Assembly (NCBI RefSeq): GCF_028561755.1
Contig: NZ_JAQQTD010000006.1
Coordinates: forward strand, 62,001-126,000
Direction of reading: 5' to 3'
Source: Altibacter sp. HG106
Lineage (GTDB): Bacteria > Bacteroidota > Bacteroidia > Flavobacteriales > Flavobacteriaceae
Length of the DNA stretch: 64,000 nt
The position numbers and the translations under genes are program-made. Position 1 is the first letter of the stretch; every line of letters begins with the position of its first letter. Shown piece after piece: positions 57,421 through 64,000 of this stretch. The notes under the pieces are model-generated. The model was not told the DNA's origin, ran no database searches, and saw nothing but the letters and a program-made list of their open reading frames with translations.

Positions 57421-58213
57421 TATATTCGATTCCTTTTTCGCAACCCCCAATCTGCCCATCGCCCGGGCAAAAGACCTTTTTGCGGACCTTACCCTAACGG
57501 AAGTGTTGAACCACTCCACTCCTTCAGAATCTATAACACCGCTACTCTTAGGAAAACAAGCCGAGTATCTCATGGAAGTCTATCTGAAGCAGTCAACAAG
57601 ATTTGAGTTGTTGGCTTCGCAACTTCAAATTCATGGTGCCAAAAGCACCCTGGGTGAGTTAGACTTTTTGCTTTACGATAAAAAATTCGAGACGCCAATT
57701 CATTTGGAAATGGCCTGTAAATTTTATCTTTTGGATACGTCTTCTGAAGAACACACGCTCTGGATAGGACCAAATCGCCGCGATTCTCTTCCGAAGAAAT
57801 ACGAGAAATGGAAAACCCGTCAATTTCCGATGCTCTACCATGAGATTACCCAAAAAATGTTGGCAGATTTGATTCCCTACACGGTGGAAAGTTTTCAGCA
57901 ACGTTGCTACTTACGCGCTTTTCTCTTTATTCCGGAAGCACATGACCCACGTAGCCTGACTCCCTCTGAACAACGCTCTTTAGTGGGGACGTACCGCGGA
58001 AAAGAAGCCCTTAACGAATTAGACCCCAACGCCTATTATGCGCTGCCACCAAAACGACACTGGCTTCTACCCCCACCACTATATCCCGATTGGATTCCAC
58101 AGAAAGAAGCGCAACCTAAAATAGCCGAAGCCATAGCACGGGAGCGAGCGGTTTTAGTGTATGAAAAAAAGGGTAGCGACATCAAACAGTTCTTTATCGT
58201 TTGGTGGATATAA
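57416..58213 (+). CDS. DUF1853-family protein with a non-ATG start
   Basis: The product has the DUF1853 core: LLLGKQAEYLMEVYL, then STLGELDFLLYD, LEMACKFYLL and WIGPNRRDSLPKKYEK, a nuclease-like GELD...LE arrangement. The frame has no ATG upstream of this core. The first possible start after the in-frame stop at 57398 is an ATT at 57416, which overlaps the previous TAA by one base. The GTG at 57503 would give 236 residues but would drop a segment (FDSFFATPNLPIARAKDLF) that fits the family's N-terminus. I give the longer form (265 residues) as more likely, with the start uncertain. Confidence 0.68.
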   Translation: MNIFDSFFATPNLPIARAKDLFADLTLTEVLNHSTPSESITPLLLGKQAEYLMEVYLKQSTRFELLASQLQIHGAKSTLGELDFLLYDKKFETPIHLEMACKFYLLDTSSEEHTLWIGPNRRDSLPKKYEKWKTRQFPMLYHEITQKMLADLIPYTVESFQQRCYLRAFLFIPEAHDPRSLTPSEQRSLVGTYRGKEALNELDPNAYYALPPKRHWLLPPPLYPDWIPQKEAQPKIAEAIARERAVLVYEKKGSDIKQFFIVWWI

Positions 58214-58243
58214 AAAAGAGCCCTTGAAGAAGAGCTCTTTTTT
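58213..58243. terminator. Bidirectional terminator after the DUF1853 gene
   Basis: AAAAAGAGC (58213-58221) pairs with GCTCTTTTT (58234-58242), with T-runs on both strands. It can stop the DUF1853 transcript and transcripts from the AraC side. Confidence 0.8.
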
Positions 58244-58267
58244 GCACAAGGATAGATAAACTAACCA

Positions 58268-58363
58268 TCAAATTTTCTGTTTGCAACAGAAAATCACTAC
58301 AAAAGAAACAACTAAAGAGGACTGCCAAGGCTTTACCAACCAAACCATCATTATGACAGTCCC
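58268..58363 (-). other. Intergenic region with inverted repeats and a 27-codon open frame
   Basis: This is the 234-base convergent spacer between DUF1853 and the AraC-type gene. It holds a perfect 10-base stem (ATTTTCTGTT/AACAGAAAAT, 58272-58294, TGC loop) and a second pair GGACTG (58319-58324)/CAGTCC (58357-58362). On the minus strand ATGATG at 58351 opens a 27-codon frame with a hydrophobic product (MMVWLVKPWQ...) that ends at 58268. The structure could be a 3' UTR element, a small RNA or a leader-like peptide gene. Support is weak. Confidence 0.3.
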
Positions 58364-58447
58364 TTTGTTTATTAATTAACTACAGTTCAAGTAACGATTA
58401 AAATGGTAAAGAAACGTAAATCCCGATAATGATTTTCTTACTTGAGC

Positions 58448-59878
58448 CTAAGATTGGGATAAAGAAGCGATGAATTGGGAAGGCGTTGTGGCTGCGATTC
58501 GTTTGAACGATTTGTTGAAGCTTACCTTGTTGTTAAAGCCTACTTCGTAAGCAATGTCGATAATATTTCGTTGTTGGTTGGCTTCCGATTCTAACAATTG
58601 CATGGCGGCGCGCACCCGGTATGAATTGATCAGTTCGTAAAAATTCATTTGAAAATGCTGATTGATAACCTGTGAGGCGCTATGTCTGGAAGTTTCCAAT
58701 AGTTCTGCCAATTTCTGCAGGCTCAAGCTATTGTCTTTGTATACTTCTTCCTGTTCCAGCAAGCGTAGAAGTTCTTCTTTTAATTCTTCGGAAAGCGAAT
58801 CGGTAAGTCGCGATTTTTTATACTTAAACAGATTTCCCGGATCAGGCAATGAGGTCTTGCCAGCGAATACTTCAGGTTGGTTGTAGGTAACATATGAAAT
58901 GTACAGCACCAAAACGATCATGACCACAATTTGCGGATGGATGAGTTCGCTTACCGGTACCCACTTCACTAAGACGAGCGCATAGGCAATATAGGCAACA
59001 ACATAGCTACTATAGATGGCCACAATGTTTCGTTGCCATAATGCTTGAGACGAATGTTCTTTGGAAGCCGAACGGTTTTTTTCATACAAACGATAGATCA
59101 GAAATCCGTAGATGGTTAAGGAAAGTATCTTCCCAAAAATAATCCAAACGGCACCGGGCATCAGATAGTCGGTTCTCGAAAATAGAATTTCAACTTTTGA
59201 AATCTCTGGAAGTAAGTAAAAAGGAACTATATATAAGAACAATCCTACAGAAGGTACTAAATGCAAAAGGTCAGACCACCGGAATGTATAGTTTAGGATT
59301 ACCCGTTTAAAATAGAAGTACAATAAGGGACCATATAGAAACGAAAAGGTAGTAGATAATAACAGCGCATGTGGAAGGCTGTACTGTAAGTTCGTTACAT
59401 ACAAGCTTAGGTGTAAGATGAAGAGCGAATGAAAAAGAACGAAGGCGCCCATCAAGCGATAGGTTACGCTCTTTTTGGTCCTTCTGAAAAACAACATAAT
59501 GCTAACAAACACACCAAATAATCCGGCTAATATGTAGAGCACCCCTAGCAAACTCAGTTTAGGAAGGTAATGCGCTTTTAAGTGGGTGTAAGCAGCATCT
59601 TCCTTAATTGAAGCAAACAAATGATCATTCAGGAGGGTGAGGTCGCCAGTTGCAGACAGATACTTTTCAAGCGCTTCCGTGGCTGCTTCGGCATCACCCG
59701 CAGCGGCAGATTGTAAGGCCTGTTCTTTATAATTTGGAACGGCATTTCTTGCTTCCCCATCTAACGCCTGTGCGCTTGCATTGGTAAGAATTATTGCGAA
59801 GCAGCACAACCATAATAACCCTTTTCCAAAGGATTTAAAGCAAATACTGTATAGCGAAAATACCGGCATAGCTATCAT
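58448..59878 (-). CDS. Membrane-anchored AraC-family transcriptional regulator
   Basis: The 476-residue protein begins with a signal-like segment (GLLWLCCFAIILTNASAQA). About seven membrane spans follow (about 105-335), with LSLLGVLYILAGLFGVFVSI at the start. The C-terminal cytoplasmic domain (about 365-476) has two helix-turn-helix parts: LSLQKLAELLETSRHSASQVI and NIIDIAYEVGFNNKVSFNKSF, with the AraC hallmark FKRIAATTPSQF. This 7TM-AraC layout occurs in Bacteroidota regulators that may sense a signal in the membrane. A TATCTTTA motif lies 12 bases upstream. Confidence 0.87.
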   Translation of the reverse strand: MIAMPVFSLYSICFKSFGKGLLWLCCFAIILTNASAQALDGEARNAVPNYKEQALQSAAAGDAEAATEALEKYLSATGDLTLLNDHLFASIKEDAAYTHLKAHYLPKLSLLGVLYILAGLFGVFVSIMLFFRRTKKSVTYRLMGAFVLFHSLFILHLSLYVTNLQYSLPHALLLSTTFSFLYGPLLYFYFKRVILNYTFRWSDLLHLVPSVGLFLYIVPFYLLPEISKVEILFSRTDYLMPGAVWIIFGKILSLTIYGFLIYRLYEKNRSASKEHSSQALWQRNIVAIYSSYVVAYIAYALVLVKWVPVSELIHPQIVVMIVLVLYISYVTYNQPEVFAGKTSLPDPGNLFKYKKSRLTDSLSEELKEELLRLLEQEEVYKDNSLSLQKLAELLETSRHSASQVINQHFQMNFYELINSYRVRAAMQLLESEANQQRNIIDIAYEVGFNNKVSFNKSFKRIAATTPSQFIASLSQS

Positions 59879-59889
59879 TCGTTTCCACT

Positions 59890-59897
59890 TAAAGATA
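59890..59897 (-). promoter_or_regulatory. Possible -7 element upstream of the AraC-type gene
   Basis: The minus strand reads TATCTTTA, one base off TAnnTTTG. It lies 12 bases before the ATG at 59878, so any leader would be very short. Confidence 0.35.
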
Positions 59898-59966
59898 GCG
59901 AAATCGGCTCAAATTCAGAATGATATTAGGAAATCCCTATCAAGATTTACCCTGGTGCCTCCTTTA

Positions 59967-61403
59967 TTAATTCTTTACAGGAGTCATTTCTGTTTTCGTT
60001 CCATAGGTGTCAAAAAGGTAAATAAGACTAGCCATGGCGGCGCCTCCAAGTTCCAGTTCGCGTTTATTTACGGCATCGAACGTATCGTTTTCGGCATGGT
60101 GATGATCAAAATAGCGTTGTGAATCGGGTCGCAGTCCGGCGAGCACCATTCCTTTTTCTTTGAGCGGTCCGATATCGGCGCCGCTTCCCCCCATTTCAAA
60201 ATAGTGAATCAAATACGGCTTGAATAGTGGCTTCCATGAGGCCACTTGTTCCATATTAGCCTGATCCATATCAAACGAAAAACCTCTGGGGGTGAATCCG
60301 CCTGCGTCGCTTTCTAAAGCAAATACGTGCTGTTCGTTTTTAAGTTTGGCCTCTTCCGCGTATTTGTTACCGCCGCGAAGGCCATTCTCTTCGTTCATAA
60401 ACAAGACCACCCGTATGCTATGTTTGGGCTGATAGTTCAGTTTTTTGAACAACCGCAATACTTCCATCGACTGCACACATCCTGCCCCATCGTCGTGGGA
60501 ACCATCTCCTAAGTCCCATGAATCCAAATGTCCACCCACTACCATATATTTATCGGGATAGGTACTACCGGTTATTTCTCCAATGACGTTATAGGACTGT
60601 ACATCGTCATAGGTCTTACAGTTTTGTTTGAAATAGAATTTTAAATCGGGTTTGATCTTTAAAGCACTGCTGAGATAGTCGGCTCCATTGGTGCTAATGG
60701 CGCAAGCTGGAATTCGTTGATTGGCCGGAGTGTCTCCATAGCTCATTGAGCCGGTGTGTGGATAATCGTCTTGCCGTAAATTCATTGAACGAACCACAAT
60801 GCCCACCGCTCCATACTTGGCGGCTTCCATAGCGCCCGCATACCGCTGATCGACACATCCGCCATAGGCTTCAAACGTATTGATGAGATCGGCCTGCATG
60901 GGACGATTGTAGAACACTATTTTACCCTCAATCGCTTCTCTTCCGTAGCGCTCTAGGTCATCAAGCCCTTGTACTTCAATCACCTCCGCTTTGAGTCCGA
61001 TAGCCGGGGTAGGAACCGACCCTCCCAACGCACAAATATTGGTTGTTGTAGAGATGCCCGGCGCCGTTTCAATATAGGCGTACTCTTTGGTACCTCGCGT
61101 CCATTTGGGCACCATGACCGGTTGCAGCCAAACCTTGTCCAATCCCAATGCTTTCAATTCTGCTTCGGTATATTTTACCGCTCGTTCGGCTTCTAAGGAA
61201 CCTGATAACCGACCTCCTATCTCGTTAGAAAGATACTCGAGCCACTCATAGCTTTTCCCTTGAAGCAACGCCATATCGTAGATAGAACGTATCATAAGAG
61301 AATCTTTCTGTTTGACTTGTTGTGCCTTCACCGAATTGAAACTACCCAGGGTAAGAAGTAATAAGAGTACTAGTATACGTGACATATTTGATGCATTATT
61401 CAT
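59967..61403 (-). CDS. Secreted M28-family zinc metallopeptidase
   Basis: The 478-residue protein has a signal peptide (MSRILVLLLLLTLGSFNSVKA from the second Met) and the M28 metal-binding residues in GGHLDSWDLGDGSHDDGAG (about 295-313), MNEENGLRGG (about 339-348), ESDAGGF and DHHHAENDTFD (about 434-444). It is a dinuclear zinc aminopeptidase or carboxypeptidase of the periplasm, probably processing peptides for uptake. M1 overlaps the PPK2 gene by 8 bases; M7 at 61385 gives the cleaner signal peptide. Confidence 0.9.
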   Translation of the reverse strand: MNNASNMSRILVLLLLLTLGSFNSVKAQQVKQKDSLMIRSIYDMALLQGKSYEWLEYLSNEIGGRLSGSLEAERAVKYTEAELKALGLDKVWLQPVMVPKWTRGTKEYAYIETAPGISTTTNICALGGSVPTPAIGLKAEVIEVQGLDDLERYGREAIEGKIVFYNRPMQADLINTFEAYGGCVDQRYAGAMEAAKYGAVGIVVRSMNLRQDDYPHTGSMSYGDTPANQRIPACAISTNGADYLSSALKIKPDLKFYFKQNCKTYDDVQSYNVIGEITGSTYPDKYMVVGGHLDSWDLGDGSHDDGAGCVQSMEVLRLFKKLNYQPKHSIRVVLFMNEENGLRGGNKYAEEAKLKNEQHVFALESDAGGFTPRGFSFDMDQANMEQVASWKPLFKPYLIHYFEMGGSGADIGPLKEKGMVLAGLRPDSQRYFDHHHAENDTFDAVNKRELELGGAAMASLIYLFDTYGTKTEMTPVKN

Positions 61404-62274
61404 GTTTCAGTCGGTCTTTGAACGTTTCTATTTCGGCTTTTATTTTGGGGGCGAGTTCGGGCTCTTTGATATCTTCATACTGCTGCAGTTCTTGCAGGAG
61501 TATTTCAGCAACCGTAAACCGCGCCGTCGGTTTGTCGTCTGCGGGAATTACGTACCACGGAGCATGCGGAGCGGACGTTCGATTGATAGCATCTTCATAA
61601 CATTCCATATAGCGATCCCATAACTGGCGTTCGTCCAAATCGCCCGGAGAGAACTTCCAGTTTTTATTGGGCTTATTGAGTCGACGAAGCAACCGATCTT
61701 TCTGTTCCTCTTTCGACAAATGGAGAAAGAATTTAAAAATGATTGTACCGTTTTGAGCGATCGATTCTTCAAAATTCTTAATCTGCTCGAAGCGGCGATG
61801 CCAAAAGGCGTCGTTTATATCATCGAGATCGTGAACATCGGGAAGGTGTTCACCTAAAATATATTCGGGGTGTACTCGAGTTACCAGTACATTTTCGTAG
61901 TGGGTTCTGTTGAAGACCCCAAATTTTCCACGCGCCGGCAAGGCGATATAATGCCGCCACAGATAATCGTGTTTTCGCTCAAGGTCGGTAGGCACCTTAA
62001 AACTATGTACTACCACACCACGCACGTTAAAATCTTTAAACACTTCCCGAATCAGGCTGTCCTTCCCCGCGGTATCCATTCCCTGGAGACATACCAACAC
62101 GGCGTATTTCCCATGGGCATACAGCGTATCTTGTAATTCTCCCAGTATTTCACGAGTGTTTTTAAGTGCTTTTTTAATTTCTTTTTCTGAACCCTCTAAA
62201 TCGATCTCCGTCTCGCGGTCGTGGAGCTGAATGGGTTCGGTGACTTTAAAATCTGATATTTCAATAGCTTTCAT
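61396..62274 (-). CDS. ppk2: Polyphosphate kinase 2 family protein
   Basis: The 292-residue cytoplasmic protein has Walker A GMDTAGKDSLIREVF (about 65-79), KVPTDLERKHDYLWRHYIAL and the lid/Walker B region NRTHYENVLVTRVHPEYI. It is a PPK2 enzyme that moves phosphate between polyphosphate and nucleotides. The size and motifs fit the one-domain class III type that makes ADP/ATP from AMP/ADP. It lies 2 bases after the response-regulator gene and overlaps the peptidase gene. Confidence 0.9.
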   Translation of the reverse strand: MKAIEISDFKVTEPIQLHDRETEIDLEGSEKEIKKALKNTREILGELQDTLYAHGKYAVLVCLQGMDTAGKDSLIREVFKDFNVRGVVVHSFKVPTDLERKHDYLWRHYIALPARGKFGVFNRTHYENVLVTRVHPEYILGEHLPDVHDLDDINDAFWHRRFEQIKNFEESIAQNGTIIFKFFLHLSKEEQKDRLLRRLNKPNKNWKFSPGDLDERQLWDRYMECYEDAINRTSAPHAPWYVIPADDKPTARFTVAEILLQELQQYEDIKEPELAPKIKAEIETFKDRLKHE

Positions 62275-62276
62275 AC

Positions 62277-63440
62277 TTATTTGCTTGCAAAAGATTGAAC
62301 ATCTTTTTCACTAACTTCACTTCCCCCTAAGATAATGAGGCGCTCAACGACATTACGCAGCTCGCGTACATTTCCGGTCCAATCGTATTCTTTCAATAGC
62401 TGCAGGGCCTTTTCTGAAAAATTCTTTTGGGCGGTTCCATGCTCGTCGGCAATCTTTTCCGTAAAGTAATTAACCAATAGCGGAATGTCATCTCGCCGCT
62501 CATTAAGGGGTGGCACTTTTATCAAAATAACCGCCAAACGGTGATAGAGGTCTTCCCGAAAGTTCCCTTCCTCAATTTCCTTCTTGAGGTCCTTGTTGGT
62601 GGCCGCGATAATACGAACATCTACTTTAATGTCTTTATCGCTACCCACGCGTTGTACCTTATTTTCTTGTAAGGCACGCAGTACTTTCGCCTGAGCAGAC
62701 AGACTCATATCGCCTACCTCATCCAAGAAAATGGTTCCTTTGTTGGCGGCTTCAAACTTTCCGGCCCGGTCTTTATTGGCGGAGGTAAACGCCCCTTTTA
62801 CATGTCCAAACAGTTCGCTTTCAATAAGTTCACTTGGAATAGCGGCACAATTTACTTCGATCATCGGACCTTTGGAGCGATCGCTTTTTTGATGCAACCA
62901 ATGGGCTACCAGTTCTTTTCCTGTCCCATTAGGCCCTGTAATCAACACCCGCGCTTCGGTAGGAGCTACCTTTTCGATCATGTCTTTGATCTGTTCGATC
63001 TCTTTTGAATCTCCGATCATCTGGTAGTTTTTACTCACCTTTTTCTTCAGGCGTGTATTTTCTTTGACCAGTTCTTTTCGATCCAGCGCATTCCGTACGG
63101 TATTTAGAAGTCGGTTGAGGTCTGGCGGTTTCGAAATATAATCAAACGCCCCCAGGCGCATAGTATTCACAGCTGTATCCAGATCGCCATGTCCGGAAAT
63201 CATTACAATCGGAATTTCAGGTTTTATTTTTTTAACGGCTTCCAGAACTTCGACACCATCCATTTTGGGCATTTTGATATCACAAAGTACTAAGTCAAAG
63301 TCTTCTTTCTTAATCAGTTCAACTCCCGCCAATCCGTCTTCCGCCTCCTGCACTTCATATGAGTCGCTTTCTTCCGTTAAGATTTTTACCAATACGCGAC
63401 GAATGGCCGCTTCGTCCTCAATTATTAAGATTTTGGGCAT
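62277..63440 (-). CDS. Sigma-54-type response regulator lacking a DNA-binding domain
   Basis: The 387-residue protein has a receiver domain with the phosphorylated Asp54 in [11 protein letters not shown]. An AAA+ domain follows with Walker A GPNGTGKE (169-176) and Walker B FLDEVGD (about 238-244). The usual GAFTGA loop, which contacts sigma-54, reads GAFTSA (216-221). The protein ends at [11 protein letters not shown] right after the AAA+ lid, so the C-terminal Fis-type helix-turn-helix of NtrC is absent. It may act without direct DNA binding or contact DNA through a partner. No histidine kinase lies in the window. Confidence 0.88.
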   Translation of the reverse strand: MPKILIIEDEAAIRRVLVKILTEESDSYEVQEAEDGLAGVELIKKEDFDLVLCDIKMPKMDGVEVLEAVKKIKPEIPIVMISGHGDLDTAVNTMRLGAFDYISKPPDLNRLLNTVRNALDRKELVKENTRLKKKVSKNYQMIGDSKEIEQIKDMIEKVAPTEARVLITGPNGTGKELVAHWLHQKSDRSKGPMIEVNCAAIPSELIESELFGHVKGAFTSANKDRAGKFEAANKGTIFLDEVGDMSLSAQAKVLRALQENKVQRVGSDKDIKVDVRIIAATNKDLKKEIEEGNFREDLYHRLAVILIKVPPLNERRDDIPLLVNYFTEKIADEHGTAQKNFSEKALQLLKEYDWTGNVRELRNVVERLIILGGSEVSEKDVQSFASK

Positions 63441-63442
63441 GT

Positions 63443-64000
63443 TTAAAATTTAAATTTAATTCCGGTTCTAAAATAAAAGGAATTTCCATTATCGATCACA
63501 TACGCCGTTTCTCGTGTGTCATCGCGCAATCGAAATTCATTGTGCAAGGTATGTGCCAGATAGCCGTAATATAATAAATGATCGGTAAAGTAATGTTCGT
63601 ATCCCAATCCGGCCAGTACGTTTGTCATCGAAATGTTTTGTGCCGGAGTGTTGGGATTTCCGTTTACGAAAAAGTTATTCTGAATGTTCGCAAAGAAATT
63701 ATCAAGGGTCACAAAAGCCTGTAAAGCATCCTTATGAGAGGTATTGAGATACCGTCGTAAGTTCATTTTTGGCACCCCGACAGTGTAGGTCCAATCGGGA
63801 TGAAACTCCCGATAATAGTTGATCAACGGCAGTGGAAAATTTCGTCCCGGGGTTGAGGTATAATTAAGTCCCATGATCAAACGCCACGGTTTGGAAACGC
63901 TCTCGTCTTTTTTGTGATCGATAATAACGTAGGCGGCGGCGGTGTAAATAATGTCATCGGAAATAACACTGCTTTCCAAATTCGAATTGATTCGTGCTCC
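63443..64000 (-). CDS. Partial CDS, outer-membrane beta-barrel protein (DUF6268-like)
   Basis: The frame is open to the right edge of the window, so the N-terminus is missing; 185 residues are visible (ending FYFRTGIKFKF). Alternating hydrophobic and polar residues with aromatic girdles (YVIIDHKKDE, WRLIMGLNYTS, GLGYEHYFTDHLLYYGYLAH) and a terminal phenylalanine indicate a beta-barrel. The end lies 2 bases before the response-regulator start. The DUF6268 label is a tentative match from memory. Confidence 0.6.
   Translation of the reverse strand, partial: GARINSNLESSVISDDIIYTAAAYVIIDHKKDESVSKPWRLIMGLNYTSTPGRNFPLPLINYYREFHPDWTYTVGVPKMNLRRYLNTSHKDALQAFVTLDNFFANIQNNFFVNGNPNTPAQNISMTNVLAGLGYEHYFTDHLLYYGYLAHTLHNEFRLRDDTRETAYVIDNGNSFYFRTGIKFKF

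Overview
The window looks like chromosomal DNA of a marine-type member of the Flavobacteriaceae (Bacteroidota). The evidence is a long SecA of 1117 residues, a DUF2795 gene just upstream of secA, the Bacteroidota-type -7 promoter motif TAnnTTTG in front of many transcription units, almost no Shine-Dalgarno sequences, and short ATGA/TAATG overlaps between genes. No rRNA, tRNA, insertion sequence, integrase or CRISPR array was recognised. No stretch over 300 bases lacks a gene.

Positions 1-34709 are one large surface-polysaccharide locus, nearly all on the minus strand. In transcriptional order it starts with wza, wzc and a PglC/WcaJ-type initiating phosphoglycosyl transferase. It continues with tviB/tviC (UDP-GlcNAcA and UDP-GalNAcA precursors), the wzm/wzt ABC exporter, and a long run of glycosyltransferases interleaved with sulfotransferases. 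Next comes a neuB-neuC-neuA set for an activated nonulosonic acid, followed by an HTTM membrane protein, a sugar reductase/epimerase, an ATP-grasp enzyme, a HAD phosphatase, a GtrB-like transferase, a NeuD-like acetyltransferase, WecE and a GT-C transferase. Three stand-alone sulfotransferases and a sulfotransferase-FkbM methyltransferase fusion suggest that the product is sulfated as well as nonulosonate- and uronate-containing. This is the most unusual system in the window. Two short plus-strand islands (11041-12960 and 18540-19214) interrupt the minus-strand run. No Wzx or Wzy was found.

Positions 34816-45089 run mostly on the plus strand and hold housekeeping genes: an ABC-F ATPase, methyltransferases, a LolD-like ATPase, a 49-codon membrane protein gene, a PduO-type cobalamin adenosyltransferase, DUF2795 and secA. 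A striking inverted repeat lies in the secA leader. Two ECF sigma/anti-sigma modules follow (43649-44630 and 45216-47893). The second ends in a secreted DUF4097-like protein with MEAWGE repeats.

Positions 48046-64000 are mixed: a DUF2383 protein, Ohr, MeaB (with PduO this points to B12-dependent methylmalonyl-CoA mutase), and an epimerase. A compact GT2/LAB_N/ArnT-like trio resembles a lipid-linked sugar transfer system. Then come PAP2, MATE, DUF1801 and DUF1853 genes (the last with no ATG start), a membrane-bound AraC regulator, an M28 peptidase, PPK2, and a sigma-54-type response regulator without a DNA-binding domain. The window ends inside an outer-membrane protein gene.

All assignments come from reading motifs and recalled family features. 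No database search was run.
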